A stretch of DNA of 64,000 nucleotides from Maribacter litoralis (GTDB lineage: Bacteria > Bacteroidota > Bacteroidia > Flavobacteriales > Flavobacteriaceae): the NCBI RefSeq assembly GCF_003075045.1, contig NZ_QCZD01000005.1, positions 124,001 through 188,000 of the forward strand. Reading direction: 5' to 3'. This document shows positions 38,821 to 49,800 of this stretch, piece by piece. The notes beneath the pieces are model-generated. The model did no database searches. It saw only the letters and a program-made list of their open reading frames with translations, and was not told the DNA's origin. The stretch's first letter is position 1, and the number at the start of each line of letters is the position of its first letter. A program made the position numbers and the translations under genes.

Positions 38821-39564
38821 TCAGACTGAAGGAAGTGGTAAGAAAAATAATTGTTGAATAGCCTCTTCTGTAAATTTCATTGCAATAGAGCCAATATGAT
38901 GATCATCTACCTCAAAACTATACACTGATAGAGCAGTACCATTTTTTATTAAGTTAGCATTTATTAAATGCTTGCCGTCCCTAACAGGAATATTTATAAG
39001 ATTATCATCAATACCTCTCCCAGTGGCTTTTACAATAGACTCTTTACGAGTCCAATAAGTAAAAAATAAGCGTATTTTATCGTTTGAACTATCTAATATA
39101 TTTAGATCATTAGTTTTAAAAAGAAGGGATGCAGTCTCTAAATGGTTCATTTTTCTATCTATATATTCAACGTCAATACCAACAGGATATTGGGAAATAG
39201 CTATTAAACCATATTCTAAGGTATGGGAAACATTAAAAAATACTTTTGGATGTGATGGTAAAAACGGCTTTTTGTTTTCATCCGTGGCTATAACTATTTT
39301 ATTTGAATCTAAATCTAAATGATCTGATAATAACAACTTTAGGAATGCTCTACAGATTATAAACCTGTCTCTATCTTGTTGAAAATGATAACGTTCGCTT
39401 CTTTTAAGCTCAGCAATAGTAAGGTGTTTTTTTAAAATTGAAATATTAGTATAGTTAGATGGCAGGTGTATTTTATAAATTTTCACGGCAGAATGCTCGT
39501 GAATATATGATTTGGTATGTACACACGTAATTTTTACAGATCCACAAAATAGTTTGCTATTCAC
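38821..39564 (-). CDS. 4'-phosphopantetheinyl transferase (Sfp type)
   Basis: 247 aa, the usual Sfp length. It moves the phosphopantetheine arm from coenzyme A to the conserved serine of carrier domains, here presumably the two NRPS PCPs, the loading PCP and the ACP. Key segments are FFNVSHTLEYGLIAIS near residue 108, GIDVEYIDRKM near 128 (magnesium-binding Asp/Glu) and YWTRKESIVKATGRGID near 171 (WxxKEAxxK-type motif). The start is GTG at 39564 and overlaps the NRPS stop by 8 bp (GTGAATAG), so it is translationally coupled as the third gene of the operon. Confidence 0.92.
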   Translation of the reverse strand: MNSKLFCGSVKITCVHTKSYIHEHSAVKIYKIHLPSNYTNISILKKHLTIAELKRSERYHFQQDRDRFIICRAFLKLLLSDHLDLDSNKIVIATDENKKPFLPSHPKVFFNVSHTLEYGLIAISQYPVGIDVEYIDRKMNHLETASLLFKTNDLNILDSSNDKIRLFFTYWTRKESIVKATGRGIDDNLINIPVRDGKHLINANLIKNGTALSVYSFEVDDHHIGSIAMKFTEEAIQQLFFLPLPSV

Positions 39565-42500
39565 CTTCTAAGTTATGATTATCTAATACGTATTGCAATT
39601 TTGCGGCAAATACTTCAACATTACCTTTGTCAAACATATCAATGTGATTGCCTGGAACCATATGTCTTCTTATTCCTTTTGTGGCGATTTTCTTCCATCC
39701 TAAATATTTTCTATCATGTACTAAGTTAATTTCTTCCTCTGCCTTAAATAAATCAATAACAATATCTTGAGGTTGAATATGATAATTTCCCGTAGCCTTT
39801 AAATGGTTTTGTTCCATTTTTATATTTCTATGAAACTGCATTTCATGTTGCTTTTCTTTGCCATATTTTAAACGTAAAAATATACCCTTAATACGAAGCT
39901 TGAATAAGCCAGTTCTACGCTTAAAATTCTTTTTACTAGTAAACATATTCAGTAATACAAAGCCTACTTTCGTAAGGTCGTAACCTATACCTACAATTTT
40001 CTTTTTTAGGGGATTTTTAAAATAATAATCAGGAAAAACATAGGTATCAAACTCCGCAACAACCTTCACTTTTTTATTTTGTGCTCTGAGTTGCCTGGCC
40101 ATTTCAAAAGCAATAGTACCACCTAGGGAAAATCCTGCTAAACAGAACGGACCATCTGGATTGGTAATTAGAATTTCTTTTATATAATCTCTTGCCATAT
40201 CGTGCATAGATTCATGCGGTTCAGAAATACCATCCAAACCTCTGGCCTGTAATCCATAAACAGGCTGTTCTTTATCCATGTTTTTGGCTAGTTCATTAAA
40301 TATAAGTACATTATGATGTGCTCCATGAACAATGTACAATGGAGGTTTATTTCCATTTGGTTGTAGTGGTACTAATGAGTTCCAGGTCACAAACTCATTA
40401 TCCATATAAGTAGCTAGCTTTCTAATTGTTGGATGTTTTAGTAAAGCAACAAGGGGTAACCTATAACCTGTCTCATCTTCTAAGAGTTTCATTACCCTAA
40501 CAGCAATAACGGAATGTCCGCCAAGTTCAAAAAAATCGCTATTGATGTCTATTTTCTCTAATCCCAGACATTTTTGCCAAATGGCAACTATAACTTTCTC
40601 AGATGGTGTAGTAGGTGTAGTAAATGGTTTAGATGCGGTTTCCCTGGGTAAAAGTTTTAGTAAGCTTTTTCGATCTATTTTACCATTAAGGGTAATGGGG
40701 AAATCTTTAACGATATGAAATAAATGGGGTACCATATGTGGTGGAAGTTGCTCTCGTAGCGTTTCTTTCCATTCATTAATTTTGTTGTTATGATCAATTA
40801 GCGGAGCTGGTACCATTAGGTAGGCGATCAGTCGATCTTCATGTAGTAAAACCACGGAAGATTGAACACCGTCTAAAGCATCTAATGATTCTTCTATTTC
40901 ACCTAGTTCTACCCGTTGTCCTCTTATTTTTATCTGGTGATCTATACGACCAAGACATTGTACTTCACCAGATGGCAGTAATTTAGCCAAATCTCCTGTA
41001 CGGTATAGCACAGGACCTATTTCCGTTTCAAAAGGGTTTTTTATGAATTTTTCATTCGTGAGTTCTTGTCGTTTCCAATATCCTTGGGCAACGCCATCTC
41101 CTGCAATACATAATTCTCCTATTCTCCCAGGTGCTACCAATAGCTCCTGCTGGTTCATTATGTACAATTGTGTGTTGGCTATGGGCTTTCCAATAGTTAC
41201 CACATCATCTGTGTTATTGATCTTTTTTATGGAAGACCAAATGGTTGTTTCTGTAGGTCCATAAAGATTCCATAACTCATTGACCTTACTCAAAATGTTT
41301 TTTGCTAAAGCCATAGGTAAAGCTTCACCTGTACAAAAAGCTTTTAGCGGTAAATGATTTTTCCAACCTACGTCTATTAACATTTGCCAAGTTGCAGGTG
41401 TTGCCTCCATCAAGGTGATTTCTTCAGTTTCTAGTACTTCTAGTAATAATCTGGGGTCCTTAGATGTTTCTTCGTCTGTTAAAATCAATTGTGCTCCTTT
41501 GAGTAAGGAAGCATAAAGTTCAAAACCGGCAATATCAAAAGATATAGAGGTTATTGAAATTACTTTATCCGTATTTTGAACACCAGGTTTTTCTAAAATA
41601 CTGTATAATAGATTTACCAAATTTTTATGTGTAACTGTAACCCCTTTTGGTTTACCTGTTGAACCAGAGGTGTATAAAATATACGCTATTTGGTTAATAC
41701 TAATTTTAGTATTTACTGGTGTACACGAATATGTTGACAAATCTGAAAAAATAGAGGAGACCAATAAACGTGTTATGTTAGCATTTATAGGTAAAGAAGA
41801 GGTATCTGTTGTAATCAAGTATTTAGATCCAGAATCTTCTAACATAAACTCCAGTCTTTTACTAGGATAGTTAGGGTCTAATGGAAGATACGCTGCTCCA
41901 CTTTCCATTATGGCAAGTAGAATTGTAATCAATTCAATAGAGCGTGGTAAAGATACCGCTACAAAATCTCCAGGTTGTACACCTTGTTGTTTTAAAAAAT
42001 GAGCTATTTGGTGAATTTGTTTTTCAAGATCCCCGTACGAAATGTCAGATTCTCCAAATTTAATCGCTTTTTTTGAAGGGACTATTTTACATTGTTGTGC
42101 AATTAACTCATGTAACGGTAATTGCGGATAAATTGCAGCGGTATCGTTTAGTTCTAAATAAGCAGCAGTATCTATTTGTATAATACTCCCTATTTCTAAA
42201 TTTGGATTAGCAATTATAGCATTTAAAACTTCTTTAAAAGAAGTCATCATCCGTTCTATAGTTTCTGGTTTAAAGAGTGTTGTATTGTACCTCCAACGAA
42301 AACATGGCCTTTCGTTAGACATAAAAACCTGTAATTCAATTTCAAAGGTCCTATACGTATTTTCATTATAAATTATATCCGTTTTTAAATCGTAAAATGA
42401 ATGTTTACTTTCCAAATCATCATCTAACTGAATATTTATAATTACAGGAACCAAAGGAACCCTTGTGGCATCTCTTGGTACAGAGAGTTTTCTTAGAAGA

Positions 42501-45500
42501 TGACCAAAACTAATTGATTGGTTTTCGTATGCATCAAATAACTGCGTATTTCGCTGTTTTAAATACGTTTTGAAATTTATTTTTGGGTCAAGTTTACTAC
42601 GAAGCGGTAATAAATTGACAGAATGACCAATCATTTGCATCATATCGTAATTGGCCCGCCTAGAACTTGTAAGACCTAAAACCAAATCATTTTGACCTGT
42701 TTGTTGGTATAAAAAGACTTCAAATGCGGCTATTAATGTAGTAACTACACTAGTGAACATACTAGAGTCACTACTATTGCCAATTAGTTTTAATGCATTT
42801 AAAATGCTATTATCTAATTGAAAATCTAAATGGTGATTGTTATAGGTTCGTAATTCTGGTCTTGGAAAATCTATGGGTAATTCAAGTTTTGGAATAGAAT
42901 CCTTATACATATTTAACCAAAAATTTACCGAACGATTATAAGCGTCGCTTTCTGCATATTCATTTTCTTTAGTAGCGAATACACTGAAAGCGTCGGGTTC
43001 GTTTAAATTTAATTCTTTACCTTGAGCAAAAGCAGTATAGAGCTCACTTAGTTCTTCTAGTATAATGTTAATACTTAAACCATCGCAAACAGCATGATTT
43101 ACTAAAAGTATCAATTCATGTTCATGTTCATTTATTTTAATTAAACTAAATTTTAATAAAGGACCATTGACCAAATCGAAAAGATAATTAACATCCTTGT
43201 TAATTAAAGATAACCTAGTCTTTTGCTGCTCGGTTTCTGACTGATCTGTAATGTCATAAAATAAAATATCTACATGTATATCTGTATAAATATGCATCAA
43301 ATTAAGGTCTTCACTAAATGATGATCTTAATGATTCGTGGCGTTCGATTAAAGATACTATGGCCTGCTCTACAGCATCATACTTCAATGTGCCAACAAAT
43401 TTAAAAGAGAGCGAAATATTATACGCTTTTTTTGCATCATCACCTCCAAAAAAACTGTCGGTCAATATTTCAGATTGTGCTTTTGTGGTTTGGATTTCTA
43501 ATTTTGTGGTCTTATTTAGATTATCAGTAGTGCGTGGCTCTTGATCGTTAAAATTTCGTATGGCCGCTGTAACAGTTGATTTTTCTAGTTTAGAAATGGT
43601 TTCATTTTCATGATCTACCTTTGTATCATCACCTAGAAATTCAGCAAGCTGAGCAATTGTAGGATGTTGAAATATTTTAATTAATGGTATTTCTTTGTTT
43701 ATTTTTTTTCTCAATAAACCTATTACTCTTTGAGCCATTAATGAGGATCCCCCCATTTCAAAAAAATTATCGTTAATAGCAATATCAGGTACTTGAAGCA
43801 TTTCACTCCAAACATTGGCTATATTTTTTTCAAGTGTTGTTTGTGGGGTTTTAAAGGCTGTACTAGCATCTGAACGCACATATTCTGGACGCGGTAGGTT
43901 TGTTTTGTCTATTTTTCCATTAGTGGTTAAAGAAAATTGCTCTACCCACATCATGGTTGAGGGAATTTGAAACTCTGGCATTATTTTCTTAAGCTGATTT
44001 CTTACCGTATTTGAGTCAAATTTATCTTTGGTTGGTAGTAAATAAGCAACTAAACTTATATCACCGGCAAGGTGTTTACTGGTCACTACCACGGATTGTT
44101 TTATGCCTGGTAAAGAATTTAATACACTTTCAATTTCGCTTAGTTCAATTCGATATCCTCTGACCTTTACTTGGTCGTCAACGCGCCCAATAAAGGCAAT
44201 TTCTCCATTTGGGAGCCATTTTGCACGATCTCCTGAACGATACATACGCTCAACTTTGTTGAACACATCGGTAACAAATCGTTCTTTTGTTAATTCTGGA
44301 CGATTTAAATACCCTCTAGCAAGACCTTTCCCGGCAATATAGAGTTCACCAATATCGCCTATGGGCAATTCCTCTAGGTTTTCATCCAATATATACATTT
44401 GAGTATTGGATATCGGTAAACCTATAGAGATACTTTCATTTGAGTCTGAGGAATATGAAGTATGAATTTCTTTAATACAACAACCCACTGTAGCTTCTGT
44501 AGGGCCATATTCATTGACAATTAAAGCATCTATACCCAAGGTTTTAAAATTATTGATATGATGATCGTAAAGAGCTTCACCTCCTATAATATATTTAGTA
44601 GCTATATTCTTATCGGAAATATTCTTTAATACAGCAGTAAATATGGAGATATGTGAAGGTGTCAACTTAATAAAATCATAGGGAGCATATTTAAAAAGAT
44701 TACTATCTTCAAAAACATCTAATCCATTACCAGTAGTGATAACCAAACGTTTACCGCTTATTAACGGTAGAAAAATTTCTGTTATGCTAGCATCAAACGA
44801 TAAGGATAGATGTGCAAAACACCCAGATGTATTTGAGTTTTTATCAATATAATTTAAGCTGCTTATTAAATAGTTGAACAAACTTCTATGTTCATTCATT
44901 ACACCTTTGGGATTACCTGTGGTGCCAGAGGTATATATCACATAACATAGACTCTGTGGAAGAATCTTAATAGAAGGGTTTAAATTAGGCGTAATATGAT
45001 CTATTACTTTTATAAAATTGGTTAAAAAATCAGCGTTAATTGTAATTTTACATTGACTATCACTGATGATATAATTTTTCCTTTTTTCAGGATAATTGGG
45101 GGCTATAGGTACGTATGCCGCTCCAGATTTTAATATACCTAAAACACATACAATTACCCATTCGCTTTGCTCTAGCATAATGCCAACGATATCATTGACC
45201 ATGACATTATGGGTGTTGACAATGTAATTTGAAAACTGGTTAGATAACGTATCTAATTCTTGGTATGTAATTTTTTTAGATCCAAATACTATTGCCGTAT
45301 CGTTAGGTGATTGTTTTACCTGTGCTAAGAATGCCTCTACAACGGTTTCATTTTCTGTTGAATCAGTAAAACTTGTACTTGTCGAAGCGTTCGTTTTTTC
45401 AACCGTTTCCTTTGCAGAAGATAGGTCTATACCGTTCTGCTGTATAAAATTTGTTTTATCAAGGTTTAAAATAGCGCCAATCTCCTTAGCTGGGTTTTCT

Positions 45501-46840
45501 ATTATACTATGAAGTATCTCTTTAAACAAGAGCATCATTTGCTCTATTGTTTTAGGTTTAAAAAGAGAAGCATTATAAGACCATTCTAAGATGAGTTCTT
45601 CTTCTGTTCCGGTAGCATTTAAAAAAAGTTCAAATGTTTCAAAGGCTCTTGGGTTGCTTTTTAGCCTATACGTTAATCCCTCAAAGATTACATCATTGGC
45701 CATACCCATATCAATATTGAAAGTAACGGGTACCAGTGGTACTCGTGAGAGATCTCGTTGAACATTTAGTTTTTCAAGTAATTGACCAAAGCTAAATTGT
45801 TGATGTTCATACGCATCAAATATTTCATCTTTTCTTTGCTTTAAATACGTGTTAAACGGAGTTTCTGGTGTTATTTTACTACGTAATGGAAGTAAGCTAA
45901 CACAATGGCCTACCAACTGATTTTTGCCACTTAAAGATTGCCCGGCGGCAGATAAACCTATAACCAAATCGTTTTGACCTGTCTGATAATACAGAAAAAC
46001 CTCAAAGGCGGTCATAAGTGTAGCCACAAAACTTGCTCTAGATTGTATTCCAACTTTTTTTAAATCATTGACTAAGTCATAATTTATTGGAAAATCTAAA
46101 CGATTACTTTTGAAAGTTCTGATCTTTGGTCGTGGAAAATCAGTAGGTAAAGTAACTTTTGGAACTGAACTTTTATAGTGGTCTAGCCAATATTTTTGGG
46201 TCGTTATAAAATCTTCACTATCAATAAATTCTTGTTGCTGATCGGCATACGAACTAAAATCATTTGCTGTTGGGAGCGTATGGGGGGTGTTGGTAATGGT
46301 CGCAGAATAAAAACCTCCAATATCTTGAAGAATAATACCCATAGACCAGCCATCACAAATAATATGATGTGCGGTAATGATAAGCTGATGTTCTAATTCA
46401 GATAACTTTAGTATACCAACTTTAATTAAGGGACCTTCTGCTAGGTTAAATATGTGATTTGCATCTGCCGATAAATAATTAGAAACCTTATTTTTCTTTG
46501 TTATAGTTGAAAAGCTAGAAAAATCTTCATAAACCGGTACTATTTGAATCTTATTGAAGATAATCATAAACAGACCATCCGTACTAAAAGTTGATCGAAG
46601 TGCTTCGTGCCTTTTAATTAAGTGTTGAATAGCTTGTTCTAAGGCATTTTTATTTAATATACCTTTTAAAATAAGCGAAACAGATTCGTTATACCCTCTA
46701 TTTGCATCTGCTCCGCCTAAAGTACAACCAATCCATATTTCTGCCTGCGAAGCGGTAGTATGTATGACTTTTTCAATAGTTGGTCCTGAAAATGGATTAT
46801 AAGTCACTGCTCGGTTTTGTTTAGTTATGCTCTTGATCAT
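39557..46840 (-). CDS. Non-ribosomal peptide synthetase, C-A-PCP-C-A-PCP-TE
   Basis: 2427 aa with two elongation modules and release. C1 (about 28-460) has HHIICDG. A1 (about 500-985) has YVIYTSGTTGNPKG, GPTEATVG and NGKIDK. PCP1 has FFEMGGSSLMA near 1030. C2 (about 1105-1555) has NHAVCDG, lacking the first His but keeping the catalytic second one. A2 (about 1590-2065) has YILYTSGSTGKPKG. PCP2 has FFELGGHSVIA near 2105. The thioesterase (about 2150-2427) has GFSLGG and a late PGNHIDMF histidine. The A1 code reads DATKIGEVGK, close to known asparagine codes (DLTKIGEVGK). A2 reads DIFEFTLIWK, with no confident match. There are no epimerase or methyltransferase domains. It starts 49 bp after the PKS-containing gene and is coupled to the PPTase gene. 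Confidence 0.95.
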   Translation of the reverse strand: MIKSITKQNRAVTYNPFSGPTIEKVIHTTASQAEIWIGCTLGGADANRGYNESVSLILKGILNKNALEQAIQHLIKRHEALRSTFSTDGLFMIIFNKIQIVPVYEDFSSFSTITKKNKVSNYLSADANHIFNLAEGPLIKVGILKLSELEHQLIITAHHIICDGWSMGIILQDIGGFYSATITNTPHTLPTANDFSSYADQQQEFIDSEDFITTQKYWLDHYKSSVPKVTLPTDFPRPKIRTFKSNRLDFPINYDLVNDLKKVGIQSRASFVATLMTAFEVFLYYQTGQNDLVIGLSAAGQSLSGKNQLVGHCVSLLPLRSKITPETPFNTYLKQRKDEIFDAYEHQQFSFGQLLEKLNVQRDLSRVPLVPVTFNIDMGMANDVIFEGLTYRLKSNPRAFETFELFLNATGTEEELILEWSYNASLFKPKTIEQMMLLFKEILHSIIENPAKEIGAILNLDKTNFIQQNGIDLSSAKETVEKTNASTSTSFTDSTENETVVEAFLAQVKQSPNDTAIVFGSKKITYQELDTLSNQFSNYIVNTHNVMVNDIVGIMLEQSEWVIVCVLGILKSGAAYVPIAPNYPEKRKNYIISDSQCKITINADFLTNFIKVIDHITPNLNPSIKILPQSLCYVIYTSGTTGNPKGVMNEHRSLFNYLISSLNYIDKNSNTSGCFAHLSLSFDASITEIFLPLISGKRLVITTGNGLDVFEDSNLFKYAPYDFIKLTPSHISIFTAVLKNISDKNIATKYIIGGEALYDHHINNFKTLGIDALIVNEYGPTEATVGCCIKEIHTSYSSDSNESISIGLPISNTQMYILDENLEELPIGDIGELYIAGKGLARGYLNRPELTKERFVTDVFNKVERMYRSGDRAKWLPNGEIAFIGRVDDQVKVRGYRIELSEIESVLNSLPGIKQSVVVTSKHLAGDISLVAYLLPTKDKFDSNTVRNQLKKIMPEFQIPSTMMWVEQFSLTTNGKIDKTNLPRPEYVRSDASTAFKTPQTTLEKNIANVWSEMLQVPDIAINDNFFEMGGSSLMAQRVIGLLRKKINKEIPLIKIFQHPTIAQLAEFLGDDTKVDHENETISKLEKSTVTAAIRNFNDQEPRTTDNLNKTTKLEIQTTKAQSEILTDSFFGGDDAKKAYNISLSFKFVGTLKYDAVEQAIVSLIERHESLRSSFSEDLNLMHIYTDIHVDILFYDITDQSETEQQKTRLSLINKDVNYLFDLVNGPLLKFSLIKINEHEHELILLVNHAVCDGLSINIILEELSELYTAFAQGKELNLNEPDAFSVFATKENEYAESDAYNRSVNFWLNMYKDSIPKLELPIDFPRPELRTYNNHHLDFQLDNSILNALKLIGNSSDSSMFTSVVTTLIAAFEVFLYQQTGQNDLVLGLTSSRRANYDMMQMIGHSVNLLPLRSKLDPKINFKTYLKQRNTQLFDAYENQSISFGHLLRKLSVPRDATRVPLVPVIINIQLDDDLESKHSFYDLKTDIIYNENTYRTFEIELQVFMSNERPCFRWRYNTTLFKPETIERMMTSFKEVLNAIIANPNLEIGSIIQIDTAAYLELNDTAAIYPQLPLHELIAQQCKIVPSKKAIKFGESDISYGDLEKQIHQIAHFLKQQGVQPGDFVAVSLPRSIELITILLAIMESGAAYLPLDPNYPSKRLEFMLEDSGSKYLITTDTSSLPINANITRLLVSSIFSDLSTYSCTPVNTKISINQIAYILYTSGSTGKPKGVTVTHKNLVNLLYSILEKPGVQNTDKVISITSISFDIAGFELYASLLKGAQLILTDEETSKDPRLLLEVLETEEITLMEATPATWQMLIDVGWKNHLPLKAFCTGEALPMALAKNILSKVNELWNLYGPTETTIWSSIKKINNTDDVVTIGKPIANTQLYIMNQQELLVAPGRIGELCIAGDGVAQGYWKRQELTNEKFIKNPFETEIGPVLYRTGDLAKLLPSGEVQCLGRIDHQIKIRGQRVELGEIEESLDALDGVQSSVVLLHEDRLIAYLMVPAPLIDHNNKINEWKETLREQLPPHMVPHLFHIVKDFPITLNGKIDRKSLLKLLPRETASKPFTTPTTPSEKVIVAIWQKCLGLEKIDINSDFFELGGHSVIAVRVMKLLEDETGYRLPLVALLKHPTIRKLATYMDNEFVTWNSLVPLQPNGNKPPLYIVHGAHHNVLIFNELAKNMDKEQPVYGLQARGLDGISEPHESMHDMARDYIKEILITNPDGPFCLAGFSLGGTIAFEMARQLRAQNKKVKVVAEFDTYVFPDYYFKNPLKKKIVGIGYDLTKVGFVLLNMFTSKKNFKRRTGLFKLRIKGIFLRLKYGKEKQHEMQFHRNIKMEQNHLKATGNYHIQPQDIVIDLFKAEEEINLVHDRKYLGWKKIATKGIRRHMVPGNHIDMFDKGNVEVFAAKLQYVLDNHNLEGE

Positions 46841-46889
46841 TTCATTAATCTTATAAGATTTTCCTTAAAAATGGATGCTGTAATATATT

Positions 46890-49800
46890 TTACAAATCAA
46901 TTTGAACATATTGCCCGATCTTATCTTTATCTTCAATAAACCAAGCAGGATTGCCTGATTCATCCATACCTAACCGAGCACCTGGCACTGGTGGTTGATT
47001 CAATTCTTTTGTAAGCGATTTTTGATTTTTTTCATTAGAACGATGGCTTGGTTCAGATTTTAAAAATCCTGCGGATATAAGTTCATTGATACATTCTTTA
47101 CTGGTTTTTATTAAATGCAGCAAATCTTCTTCTTTGTACGCTTCAGTCATATAACATGGAAAACCATCCCAAATGTGGATGCCTTTTTCACGCATCAATA
47201 CAAAGAACAATTCCGCATATGGTATTTCTTCTTCTAATTTTAATTTCCATAAAGAACGATAGAACATTATTTTCATGGGAAGATTTTTCAATTCAAAATA
47301 TGAATTGATTTCATGGGCAAAATGTTCGGTCTTTCTTGCCAATTCATCTTGTAGGGCTTCCCCTTTTTCTTTCATATGTAATAATGAAGCTTTGCATGTA
47401 GCTAAAGCAAGTGGATGGCGTACAAATGTGCCTGCAAAATAGGTGACTCCTGCTTCTGGGAATGAGTCATCACCATACTGCCAATGGCCTCCATCAAGCG
47501 CATCCATACATCTTTTGTTTCCTATTATTGCCCCAATAGAAATACCTCCCCCAATTACTTTTCCGTATGTGCCTATATCTGCCTTAATTCCAAAAAGTGA
47601 CTGAGCACCACCAGGATGCGTTCTAAAACCTGTAATAATTTCATCGAAAATTAAAACGGACTCAGATGCCGTAGTAATTTTTCTTACTTCTTTCAAGAAC
47701 TCTATAGGTCTAAAGTCTGGTCTACGGCTTTGTACCGGCTCCACCAGAACTGCAGCAATCTCATGTGCACGTTCTTTAATAATGGCCAAACTTTCATCTG
47801 TTCCATAATCCAATATCAACATATTTTGTACTGCTTCTGGTAAAATACCAGATGCGGCAGGAAAAGATTTTAATTTTTTAGAACCTCTAACAATAACTTC
47901 ATCATTAATACCATGGTAAGAGGTGGTAAATGCGACTATTAATGAACGCCCTGTCACGGTTCTCGCAATTCGCATAGCCCCTAATACGGCTTCAGAACCC
48001 GTGTTACAAAGAGCGGCACGATCTTGCCCGGTAAATTCACAAAGCAATTCACAAACTTCCCCGGCTAAAGGATGTTGAGGTCCAACTTCAAACCCTAGTT
48101 CAACTTGCTTATGGATTGCTTCTTTTATAAAATTGGGTTGATGACCAAAAAGGCATGCACCAAAACTATTTAATACATCAAGGTATTCGTTGCCATCAAT
48201 ATCCCAAAGACGGCTGCCAAGAGACTTATTTACAACAATAGGGTAGACCAATTCTTTGGTGAGTGGTTTAAAACCCGAAACCACTCTAGGATCAGACATG
48301 TGGTGGCGATGCTTTTGGGAATAGGCTTTGCTGCTCTCCGTTTTTTTGTTATAGCTGATAATTAAGTTTTCCAAAAAATCTTTTTGGGAACTACTAAGGT
48401 TGTCTGATTGTTTTTCTATTCTGGGTGTAGCTCCAAATGGTTTTTGGTGTTCTTTTTTTTCATCATCAGATAGCGTATCATCAGCGGTAGAGCGCGGGGT
48501 GGGGGATGTGGGGGGAGTATTTTTTTCTGTAGCGGTATTTGCTTGATCTGCTGTAACTTGGTTACCAGCATTGCCACTAGTCTGAATTAACTGTATTTGT
48601 TGACCTAAAAGTTGTATTTGCTGCGCAATAAGACCTAATGCAGTATTTTGATTTGGTGCTGCTATCGTATTCAAATTCTGAGGAGCAGCATTAAACGATG
48701 TTGTGTGGTTGGCGGTAGCTTGTACATGCTCAGTTGTTGGTTCTGCTAGTGGTGCTGGTGCCAGAAGCTCTTTAGGTAAAGTTTTATCTAAATGTTCAGC
48801 TAACAAATCTGGTGATTCAAGATCATCATTTAATTGTCTGAAAGTAATAGGGGTATTAAATTCGTTTTTTAAATTTATAGCCATTTGGGTTAAGACGAGA
48901 GAGTCTAGTCCAAGTTCTAAAAAGCTTAATTTAAATTCACTAGGTTCAATTTCAATTCCAGAATTATTTTCTACGATTTCTGATATTTTCTTTAGAATTA
49001 CGGGCTTTCTCATAAACGTATGTTTGGTATTGTGATTGGTTTCTTGAGGTTGACGGTCTGTGTTTATTTGTTGTTTGGTTTGTATAGTTTTAATTTCTCG
49101 TTCTACGGTAACAGGTGCTATCCAACAGGGTTTACGATCAAATACATAAGCTGGCAACGCTACTTTTTTACTAATTTGATTGCCATAAAACGATGCCCAA
49201 TCAGGAGTAATGCCAGTGAGCCATAAGTCACCTAGGGCAGCTAATACAGCGTGGTGGGCGTTTTTATTTTCTTTGGGTAAGGGTAAACTTGCTATGGCTG
49301 CCAATGGTTTTAAACCTTTTTTTTGCATAGATAAAGTAGAAAGGGCACGTCCAGGCCCTACCTCTAATAACACCGTATCTTCTAACCTTAGAACAGTTTC
49401 CATAGCACCTGAAAAATTCACGGCTGCTCTCAAGTGATTTGTCCAATAGGTAAAACTCGTAGCTTCTTCATCAGTCAGCCATGTACCGGTTACTGTTGAA
49501 ACAATTGGTATACGCGGAAGACTAAGACTTACTTTTTTTACTTCAGCTTCGAATACATCTAGTACAGGATCCATCATTGTTGAATGAAAGGCGTGACTAG
49601 TTAATAACAATTTATTGGCAATATTTTTGTTATGTAATACCGTTGAGAAATTCTCAATAGCATTGTCTGGACCTGATATTACAATTAAACGATCAGAATT
49701 TATAGCTGCAATAGATAGTTCATTGGGTATTAAATTTTTGATATCATCAATAGTTGAACGGACAGAAAGCATACTGCCACCTGGTAGTTCACTTACTAAC

